In this document: positions 6,598-11,856 of the stretch, piece by piece
How positions within the stretch are numbered: the stretch's first letter is position 1
Layout of the letters: each line of letters opens with the position of its first letter
DNA from: CAYRHN01 sp964424115
Lineage (GTDB): Bacteria; Chloroflexota; Anaerolineae; Anaerolineales; Anaerolineaceae
NCBI GenBank assembly: GCA_964424115.1
Contig: CAYRHN010000038.1
Location: 1 to 13,048 of the forward strand
Direction of reading: 5' to 3'
Length of the DNA stretch: 13,048 nt
Notes under the pieces: generated by a model
What the model was told of the DNA's origin: nothing
The model's database searches: none
What the model saw: the letters and a program-made list of their open reading frames with translations, nothing else
Position numbers and translations under genes: made by a program

Positions 6598-7746
6598 ATG
6601 AGCAACACTCTTACCGGTTTGACCGGCATCATCTACAAAGCGCTTGACACTGTTTCGCGCGAATTGGTCGGGTTCATCCCGGCAGTCTCCCTGGATACCG
6701 ATGTGGCAGAACGTGCCGCCGTCGGCCAGTCGATCAAGTACCTGGCACCCTCCGCGGTCACCGCGTCCGCGATCAGCCCGGCCGCCTACGGTCCGACCGC
6801 TGCGGATATTTCCGAATCAGCCAGCACCGTGACCATCAGCAAGTCCTACGCGGCCTCGTTCCACCTGACCGGCGAGGAAATGATGGGGCTGGAGAGCTCC
6901 GGTTCCAAGCAGATGCTGATGCAGGGCAAGTTTGCCCAGGCGATGCGCACCATCGTCAACCTGATCGAAACCGATCTGTTCACGGCCGCCAAAGAAGGCG
7001 CCAGCCGCGCCTACGGCACCGCCGGCACCACCCCCTTCGGCACGGCTGCCGACCTGGCTGCACTGGCCGGTGTGGCCAAGATCCTGGATGACAACGGCGC
7101 CCCGACCACGGACCGCCACCTGGTGTTGAACACCACCGCCCTGGCCAACCTGCGCGGCTACCAGGCCAACCTGTTCAACAGCGGCAGCGACCTGCTGAAG
7201 CGCGGCATTTTGGCCGAGATGCTCGGGTTCTACCTGCACGCCTCGGGCAAGATCGTCAAGCATACCAAAGGCACCGGAACCGGTTATGCCATCAACTATA
7301 CCCCCGGCTATACCGCCGGCTCGACCGCCATCACGGTTGACACCGGAGCCAATACGATCATCGCCGGCGATGTGCTGACCAACGAGAAGACCGGGCGCGA
7401 TTCCAACAAGTACATTGTGAACCAGGCTCTCGGCTCCAATGTTGTCACCCTGGCCGCCCCTGGCAACCTGATTGATTGGGTGGATAACGACACCCTGGCC
7501 GTCGGCAACGATTACCTCGGTTCGTTCGCCTTCGACCGGAATGCCATCTGGCTGGCTGTGCGGCCCCCGAAACTGCCCTCGGAAGGCGACCTGGCGACCG
7601 ACGGCATGATTGTGCAGGATCCCGTGAGCGGCCTGCCGTTCGAAATCCGCATCTATCCGCAATACCGCCGGGTAGCCTTTGAAGTGGCTGCCGCCTGGGG
7701 TTGCGCCGCGGTGAAGAACGCGCATATTGCTACCCTGCTCGGGTAA
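6598..7746 (+). CDS. Major capsid (coat) protein, P22 coat-like
   Basis: This 382-residue protein builds the icosahedral shell. The pattern fits the P22 coat (gp5) family rather than HK97 gp5: NTLTGLTGIIYKALDTVSRE near the N-terminus, GFIPAVSLDTDVAERAAVGQ, the helix FAQAMRTIVNLIETDL followed by ASRAYGTAGTTPFGTAAD (about 135-155), the ILDDNGAPTTDRHLVLNTTA block, and the C-terminal GLPFEIRIYPQYR...AAAWGCAAVKNAHIATLLG. A Gly/Thr-rich stretch at about 225-295 probably corresponds to a surface-inserted domain. The protein is somewhat shorter than P22 gp5 (430 residues). Codon use leans heavily to C-ending codons compared with neighbouring genes, in keeping with high expression. It follows a good ribosome binding site. 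Family call is from motif memory; a profile search would settle it. Confidence 0.93.
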   Translation: MSNTLTGLTGIIYKALDTVSRELVGFIPAVSLDTDVAERAAVGQSIKYLAPSAVTASAISPAAYGPTAADISESASTVTISKSYAASFHLTGEEMMGLESSGSKQMLMQGKFAQAMRTIVNLIETDLFTAAKEGASRAYGTAGTTPFGTAADLAALAGVAKILDDNGAPTTDRHLVLNTTALANLRGYQANLFNSGSDLLKRGILAEMLGFYLHASGKIVKHTKGTGTGYAINYTPGYTAGSTAITVDTGANTIIAGDVLTNEKTGRDSNKYIVNQALGSNVVTLAAPGNLIDWVDNDTLAVGNDYLGSFAFDRNAIWLAVRPPKLPSEGDLATDGMIVQDPVSGLPFEIRIYPQYRRVAFEVAAAWGCAAVKNAHIATLLG

Positions 7747-7756
7747 TCGGAAATAA

Positions 7757-7795
7757 ACCTACCCCCTGCCCCTCCCTTTTGGGAGGGGTAGGGAG
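7757..7795 (+). repeat. C-rich/G-rich palindrome, copy 3
   Basis: Arms CCCCTCCC (7769-7776) and GGGAGGGG (7781-7788) pair around loop TTTT, with leader ACCTACCCCCTG. It occupies most of the 60-base gap after the capsid gene. No T-run follows the stem, so it lacks the usual mark of an intrinsic terminator. The ribosome binding site TGAGGA (7798-7803) follows at once. Confidence 0.88.
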
Positions 7796-7806
7796 ATTGA
7801 GGAAAG

Positions 7807-8814
7807 ATGGCGAGCGCACAAGTTTATACAAACGTGAAGCTGGTGATGGATGCGCTGGGGCTGCCGGGTGATGAAAAAGGGCTGCTGGAGCGCTGCCGCG
7901 AGGCGAGCGCACACATCCAAAGTGTGATCGGGGCTTTCATCCCGGTCACCGGATCAAAGAACTTTATCGGTGACTTTGATCCAAACAGCCTGTATGGATA
8001 CGCCTTCCTGCTCGATCCGCTGATTGCAATGACAGCGATCACAGATGCGAACGGCAACAGCGTGCCCAGTGACAGTTACAAGTTCCACCCGGTGAATCGA
8101 GCCTGGGAGAACGGTCCCTACCTGCGACTGGAAAGCAATTACGACGAGCACAACCTGAGCGGGAGATGGGGACTGTACGAGGAATGGATCAGCAGCGGAT
8201 TGAGCGGCACGCTCGCCAGCAGCAGCGCCACCAGTTTGAGCCTGACGAACGGCGGAATCCTCTGGCCGGGCTGCGTGATTAAACTGGAAAGCGAACAATG
8301 CCTGGTGACAGCCGGACAGGGCGGTGAAAACAGCCCCAGCCCGACTACTGCGACGGCAACCGTGGCGAACAGCCTTGACGAGACGGATGAAGTAATTTCG
8401 GTCACCAACGGCGCCGAGTTCAGCGGAGGGGAGGTGATCCGCATTGATCACGAGGATATGCTGATCCGGCGAATTGCGACCAACGATTTGATTGTGCAGC
8501 GCGGATGGAACAACACCCAGAGGGCAGCGCATCTACTGGCAGCCGCCATCAGTGTGTACCGGACCGTAACCATTGAACGAGGTGTGAACGGAACCACGGC
8601 GGCAGCGCACACCAGTGCAGCCATCAGCCTGGCGAAGATCCCGACGGATGTGGCCGCCCTGGCCACCCAGATTGCAGCCCTGCTGCGCGGCAAAGCCCAG
8701 ACCGGATACACCGGGCGGGCGGGCAATGCGGAAGCGGGTGAGAGCTTCTGGATCAACGAATTCCCACGCGGCCCGATCAAGGCCGTGAAGGAAGCCTATT
8801 CCTGGCGGGCCTAA
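7807..8814 (+). CDS. Head-tail connector with internal repeat domain
   Basis: This 335-residue protein is the first gene after the coat and is the likely head-completion/adaptor protein. Residues 1-50 are helical (KLVMDALGLPGDEKGLLERCREASAHIQ), as in gp6-type connectors, followed by a beta-rich part with the segment LSGRWGLYEEW at about 116-126. Residues 140-275 hold an internal repeat: 'IKLESEQCLV' (158-167) resembles 'IRIDHEDMLI' (about 211-220), and RGWNNTQRAAH (233-243) resembles RGVNGTTAAAH (259-269), 26 residues apart. This RG-x-NGT-xxAAH pattern is a known beta-domain signature in phage neck proteins. Residues 280-335 return to helix, ending in FPRGPIKAVKEAYSW. The protein is about twice the length of simple connectors because of the inserted domain. 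The adaptor role rests on position and the N-terminal helices. Confidence 0.8.
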   Translation: MASAQVYTNVKLVMDALGLPGDEKGLLERCREASAHIQSVIGAFIPVTGSKNFIGDFDPNSLYGYAFLLDPLIAMTAITDANGNSVPSDSYKFHPVNRAWENGPYLRLESNYDEHNLSGRWGLYEEWISSGLSGTLASSSATSLSLTNGGILWPGCVIKLESEQCLVTAGQGGENSPSPTTATATVANSLDETDEVISVTNGAEFSGGEVIRIDHEDMLIRRIATNDLIVQRGWNNTQRAAHLLAAAISVYRTVTIERGVNGTTAAAHTSAAISLAKIPTDVAALATQIAALLRGKAQTGYTGRAGNAEAGESFWINEFPRGPIKAVKEAYSWRA

Positions 8815-8832
8815 AAGCCCACGGAGCAAGAG

Positions 8833-9363
8833 ATGCCGGTCCCGACTTATACCGTCACGGCGGTTGGAATTGACGAGCAGATCAAACTACTGGATAAAGC
8901 AAAGCCGGAAATCTTTGCGGAGATCCGCAAAGGGATTGCCAGCGGTTTGAAGATTGTGCGCTCGGAGATCACCCCCCTGACACCAGTATTCAGCGGGCGA
9001 TTGAAGCGGAACTGGCGGAGCGAGATCAAGCAGGTGAACGGTTACTGGACCGGACGGTTTTATAACCGGCACCGCTTCTTTCTGCAGGTGGTTGCACAAG
9101 GGCGCCAGGCCGGGCAACCAGGGCCGATGTACAAGAAGACGGATTACCCGGAATCGTTTGTGCAGTGGGTGGAGGCCAAGATGAATCCGGCGCCGGAAGA
9201 GCTGCGAAATGTGCTGTTCCGGGTGGCGCGGTCCATCGGAGCAAGGGGCATCCGGCCGCGGCCGATCGTGGAAGAAGGCGCGAAGGCGAGCGAAGGCCGG
9301 GTGATCACGGCAATGAATGAGGCTGTGAAGAAGGCGCTGGAGAAACTGGCATACAAGAAATAA
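8833..9363 (+). CDS. Neck/tail-joining protein, HK97 gp10-like
   Basis: This 176-residue protein belongs by pattern to the HK97-gp10-like family that acts at the head-tail junction. The typical N-terminal helix with a polar ring (EIFAEIRKGIASGLKIVRSEITPLTPVFSGRLKRNW) holds the family's hallmark 'tPv.sGrLk.nw' at about residues 47-60. A beta strand follows (YWTGRFYNRHRFFLQVV), and a C-terminal helical segment includes GIRPRPIVEEG, equivalent to the usual 'a.pFl.pA' ending. The start ATG 8833 has GGAG at 8823-8826, and the gene follows the connector by 18 bases. Codon use is like its neighbours. Confidence 0.87.
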   Translation: MPVPTYTVTAVGIDEQIKLLDKAKPEIFAEIRKGIASGLKIVRSEITPLTPVFSGRLKRNWRSEIKQVNGYWTGRFYNRHRFFLQVVAQGRQAGQPGPMYKKTDYPESFVQWVEAKMNPAPEELRNVLFRVARSIGARGIRPRPIVEEGAKASEGRVITAMNEAVKKALEKLAYKK

Positions 9364-9379
9364 AGTCTGGGCGACCCGA

Positions 9380-9415
9380 CCTACCCCCGGCCCCTCCCTA
9401 AAGGGAGGGGAGAAG
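9380..9415 (+). repeat. C-rich/G-rich palindrome, copy 4
   Basis: Arms CCCCTCCC (9391-9398) and GGGAGGGG (9403-9410) pair around loop TAAA, the same loop as copy 2, with leader ACCTACCCCCGG. It lies 27 bases past the gp10-like stop and is followed by a purine-rich run leading to the ATG at 9430. Confidence 0.88.
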
Positions 9416-9429
9416 AGAGAAGAGGAAAG

Positions 9430-9888
9430 ATGATTGAGAACTGGATTGACAAACTGGCGGAGAATTGCGGGCTGATCAGCGCGGGGGGCGGGCGCAAGAT
9501 GACGGCCTACAAGATGTTTGGGAAGACGGAAATGCCGGAAAGCCTGAGCATCTTTCCGTGCTGCATCCAGATCCCGGAATCTGTGGAAACGCATTACTCG
9601 GCCAGCGGGGTTTGCACCAACATCTGGCGCGGTACGACCGAATTCCACCTGACCAGCGATTTGAACCGCAAGAAGATCCCGGAGGTACTGCTGTTCTTCA
9701 AGCGCATCCGCGACCAATTTGCGGCGGATGTAACCCTGGGCGGAAGCGTGGCGTATTGCTTCCTGGACCAGGAGGGAATCTCCATTGAAGGCCCGGTGCA
9801 ATTGCGCTTTGGCAATGAATCTGAACATTTTGGGATGATTGCGCACTGGGTGGTGAAGGAAGTGGAGACAGGGATCAAGGTGGAGTAG
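9430..9888 (+). CDS. Probable tail terminator / tail completion protein
   Basis: I do not recognise a firm family for this 152-residue protein; the call is positional. In siphoviruses the gene between the gp10-like neck protein and the tail tube usually encodes the tail terminator that caps the tube and docks it to the head. The sequence is compatible: an N-terminal helix (NWIDKLAENCG), alternating strands and loops, a central helix (IPEVLLFFKRIRDQFAAD, about residues 78-95), and strands ending in FGMIAHWVVKEVETG. Length suits the role. The start ATG 9430 follows a purine-rich AGAGAAGAGGAAAG leader. Its TAG stop adjoins the next gene. Confidence 0.72.
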   Translation: MIENWIDKLAENCGLISAGGGRKMTAYKMFGKTEMPESLSIFPCCIQIPESVETHYSASGVCTNIWRGTTEFHLTSDLNRKKIPEVLLFFKRIRDQFAADVTLGGSVAYCFLDQEGISIEGPVQLRFGNESEHFGMIAHWVVKEVETGIKVE

Positions 9889-9893
9889 TGAGC

Positions 9894-10085
9894 ATGATCA
9901 AGTTACTGGTAGTGCAAGAGATTGGAAAGAACGGAGAGGGGTACCACCTGGCGGCCGGCAAGGTGATTGAAGTCTCAGAAGACGAGGCTCAGCGGCTGCA
10001 GGAAGCGTACCCGGGATGTCTGGAAGAACCGACCTACCTTTCCCCGATTGAATTGCGGGAGAAGGTGGAGAAGAAGAAATCATAA
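9894..10085 (+). CDS. Small phage protein of unknown function
   Basis: This 63-residue protein (65 if the GTG at 9888 is used) has two short strands, LLVVQEIG and GYHLAAGKVIEVSE, then a helix DEAQRLQEAYPG and a Lys-rich end. I chose ATG 9894 because GGAG at 9882-9885 is 8 bases away, whereas it is too close to GTG 9888. Small proteins with a 'G..YHLAAGKVIEVSEDEA..L' layout are frequent among phage head-tail junction genes, but I cannot assign a role. It starts only a few bases after the previous stop and is probably translated from the same message. Confidence 0.72.
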   Translation: MIKLLVVQEIGKNGEGYHLAAGKVIEVSEDEAQRLQEAYPGCLEEPTYLSPIELREKVEKKKS

Positions 10086-10111
10086 TTTATTTATTCACCC
10101 TCTGACGAATC

Positions 10112-10160
10112 AGACCCCCACCCCTACCCTCCCCCTGGGAGGGGGAGGGAGTAGGCCGAG
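10112..10160 (+). repeat. C-rich/G-rich palindrome, copy 5
   Basis: Arms CCCTCCCCC (10127-10135) and GGGGGAGGG (10141-10149) form a 9-bp stem with loop TGGGA, extended outward by CCTA (10123-10126) against TAGG (10152-10155) after a 2-base bulge. This is the most diverged copy, within a 105-base non-coding gap (10086-10190). Confidence 0.85.
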
Positions 10161-10177
10161 GAGAGGGAGGGTTTCGG

Positions 10178-10185
10178 AAGGAGAT
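10178..10185 (+). promoter_or_regulatory. Near-perfect Shine-Dalgarno of the tail tube gene
   Basis: AAGGAGAT lies 5 bases before ATG 10191, in line with the high copy number of the tube protein. Confidence 0.75.
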
Positions 10186-10190
10186 GAAAG

Positions 10191-11162
10191 ATGGGCGAAA
10201 AAGTTTGGATAAAGAGCCAGTACGGCATTGAATCCGTTGCAGGAACGGCGGTTGCTGCGACGGCGATCTGGCCGGGAAAGGTCAGTGTGCCGGTGGACCG
10301 GAAGATTACATTCCTGAACCCGGTGACCGGACGGCGGGGCGGATCAATCCTCAGCTCGGTGAGCCAGGTGCAGGTTGATCCAATCGTGATGAGCATGGAT
10401 GAAGCCGTGTACATCGAAAAGCTGCCGCTGATGTTTGCCATGCTGCTGGATGGAACGGTCACCCCGGCAACCGGCAGCGGGAAGTGGATTTACACACCCG
10501 TGCTGACAACAGCCCCGACCTTAAAAACCCTCACCCTGGAATGGGGCGACGACACCCAGGCGTATGAAACCGAATACGTGATGGCGCGCAGTCTGAAGAT
10601 CAAAGGGCGGACGGGTGAAAACGGCTTCTGCACGGCCGAGCTGACCGGCTTTGGCAAGCAGAACACCAAGACCACCTTTACCAGTTCCCTGACAACCGGC
10701 ACATTGACCCCGCTGGTGAGCAACCTGGCCTCGATCTGGATTGACCCAAGTTGGGCGACCCTGGGAACCACCGCCAAGAGCGGACTGCTGCGGGAATGGG
10801 ACATCGAGATCAGCAACGGTGTGCACGCAAAGCACCTGGCCAACGGTGCGCTGACCTTCAGCGGCTACGGCATCGGCAACCTGAATGTGGTGGCCAGCCT
10901 GGTCTTTGAAGGTGGATCAGCTGCGGTCACGGAATACGATGCCTTCATGGCGCAGACGGCGCGGGCCATGCGCATCCTGATCGGCGATGCGACCAACGGT
11001 TTGCAGATCGATATGTTCGGGAAGTATGAAACCGTGCTGCCGTTGGGCTCGGAATCCGACGGAAACAACCTGCATGTGGTAGCCTTCCAGGGCATGGATG
11101 ACAACCAGGCCACACCGCACATGCTGGCCGTGACGGTGAATACGCCTGCGACGACCCTGTAA
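10191..11162 (+). CDS. Major tail tube protein
   Basis: This 323-residue protein is the likely tail tube subunit that stacks in hexameric rings around the tape measure. It opens with WIKSQYGIESVAGTAVAATAIWPG, the common 'G.E...GT...A...' start of tube proteins, and is rich in beta-strand with few charged helices. Blocks such as LTLEWGDDTQAYETEYVMARSL (about 118-139) and a matching GHAK-type turn (NGVHAKHLANGALTFSG) suggest a duplicated tube fold, which would account for a length about twice that of lambda-type minimal tubes. The C-terminal part (DATNGLQIDMFGKYETVLPL...HVVAFQGMDD) resembles the usual tube-domain ending. It precedes the chaperone pair and tape measure, the standard order. Confidence 0.87.
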   Translation: MGEKVWIKSQYGIESVAGTAVAATAIWPGKVSVPVDRKITFLNPVTGRRGGSILSSVSQVQVDPIVMSMDEAVYIEKLPLMFAMLLDGTVTPATGSGKWIYTPVLTTAPTLKTLTLEWGDDTQAYETEYVMARSLKIKGRTGENGFCTAELTGFGKQNTKTTFTSSLTTGTLTPLVSNLASIWIDPSWATLGTTAKSGLLREWDIEISNGVHAKHLANGALTFSGYGIGNLNVVASLVFEGGSAAVTEYDAFMAQTARAMRILIGDATNGLQIDMFGKYETVLPLGSESDGNNLHVVAFQGMDDNQATPHMLAVTVNTPATTL

Positions 11163-11167
11163 GTTTT

Positions 11168-11216
11168 CCCTAACCCCCTACCCCTTCCCTACCCGTAGGG
11201 AAGGGGAGAGGGAGGA
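11168..11216 (+). repeat. C-rich/G-rich palindrome, copy 6
   Basis: This is the longest stem: CCCCTTCCCTAC (11181-11192) against GTAGGGAAGGGG (11195-11206), 12 complementary pairs with only CC between (in practice 11 bp with a 4-base loop). The leader CCTAACCCCCTA matches the other copies. The G-rich side continues into GGAGG/AGGAG (11211-11217) upstream of ATG 11230. Confidence 0.9.
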
Positions 11217-11229
11217 GAGAAAGAAAGTA

Positions 11230-11595
11230 ATGAAAATAACGGTACCGAAGATTGTGCGGGAATTGCGGGTGAGTGAATATGCCGAGGAGTTCGGCGACCT
11301 GGCGATCCAGGTGTGGGTCAATCCGCCGCGGGCACTGCTGGAAGAATTATTTGAGCAGATGGAACGCAAACCAGAGGAGACGGACGAGCATTATGCCGTC
11401 AAAGCCGGGCGGGTGATTGAGATCATAGCAGAGTTGTGGAGCCAGGGCAGCGACCCGGAAACGCACTGGACGAAGGATGAATTGATCCAGCTGGGTATGG
11501 AAACAGCGGAAACCGACCCGGAATTGTGGCGCTGGCTGCGCGGCCGGACGTTTGAGATGATCGGCGAGCACCGGCGGCTGGAAAAAAAAAGATAA
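11230..11595 (+). CDS. Tail assembly chaperone, G-type (pre-frameshift product)
   Basis: This 121-residue acidic helical protein lies between the tube and tape measure genes, where the lambda gpG-type chaperone sits. Such proteins coat the tape measure during tail assembly and are not part of the virion. It starts with short strands (MKITVPKIVRELRVSEY, LAIQVWVNPP) followed by helices (ALLEELFEQMERK, and a C-terminal WRWLRGRTFEMIGEHRRLEKK). The zero-frame codons end GAA AAA AAA AGA TAA at 11581-11595, so the gene stops just beyond a run of nine A. The SD candidate AGGAG at 11213-11217 is rather distant. Function is inferred from gene order and the frameshift arrangement, as sequence is poorly conserved in this family. 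Confidence 0.82.
   Translation: MKITVPKIVRELRVSEYAEEFGDLAIQVWVNPPRALLEELFEQMERKPEETDEHYAVKAGRVIEIIAELWSQGSDPETHWTKDELIQLGMETAETDPELWRWLRGRTFEMIGEHRRLEKKR
11582..11590 (+). promoter_or_regulatory. Probable programmed -1 ribosomal frameshift site (A9 run)
   Basis: Nine A residues hold the heptamer A_AAA_AAA (11583-11589) in the correct zero-frame phase for tandem -1 slippage, six bases before the G-type stop. The -1 frame is open from 11556 to 11846. No clear downstream stimulatory stem was identified by eye. Transcriptional slippage on the A9 run is an alternative route to the same product. Confidence 0.75.
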
Positions 11596-11849
11596 GCGAT
11601 GCGCTTCTGGATCTTTCGGACGGACGCGGAACGACCCACCCCCTGCTGGCAGCGATCCTGCTGGCGCAGCGCATCAATGCAGCCAGCGGGGGTGTGGTGA
11701 TTGCGCCGTGGCAGATTGACGAGCTGCCGAACACCTGGCTGGATGCCTTCACAGCTTTTACCGATGATTTACCGGCGATGAAACGCAGCCGGCAGGAAGT
11801 GGAAAAAGTGAAGGCCGAGCTGCGAAAGAGAATAAGCGGGAAGAAGTAG
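11589..11849 (+). CDS. Tail assembly chaperone, T-type extension (-1 frame)
   Basis: After a -1 shift at the A9 run, reading continues for 86 codons (KISDALLDLSDGRG..., ending KRISGKK) to TAG 11847-11849, giving a G-T fusion of about 206 residues. The frame has coding character: no stops, the local codon style, a hydrophobic helix (HPLLAAILLAQRINA), a Trp/Pro segment (IAPWQIDELPNTWLDAF) and a basic helical tail. It has no well-placed ATG or ribosome binding site near its start; the first in-frame GTG codons are at 11694 and ATG at 11779. This is what is expected of a domain made only by frameshifting. In lambda the equivalent GT domain recruits tube protein to the tape measure. The TAG overlaps the tape measure ribosome binding site. 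Confidence 0.8.
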   Translation, partial: KISDALLDLSDGRGTTHPLLAAILLAQRINAASGGVVIAPWQIDELPNTWLDAFTAFTDDLPAMKRSRQEVEKVKAELRKRISGKK

Positions 11850-11856
11850 GAGAAAT

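Noticed and set aside
6817..7725. A 302-codon open frame on the - strand opposite the capsid gene
   Set aside because: Gly/Val/Gln-rich low-complexity translation that mirrors the biased coat codons; no ribosome binding site or domain.
7816..8812. Connector gene as an adhesin or receptor-binding protein because of the NGT/AAH repeats
   Set aside because: Position right after the coat and N-terminal connector-like helices fit a neck role; such repeats occur in neck proteins.
9465..9788. A 107-codon + frame inside the tail terminator gene
   Set aside because: It is wholly contained in a better supported gene and has no ribosome binding site or motif.
7757..11216. The hairpins as intrinsic terminators
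   Set aside because: Stems are stable, but none is followed by a T-run, and they sit between genes that must be co-expressed.
4615..11216. The repeats as a CRISPR array
   Set aside because: Copies are separated by whole genes at irregular distances, not by short regular spacers.
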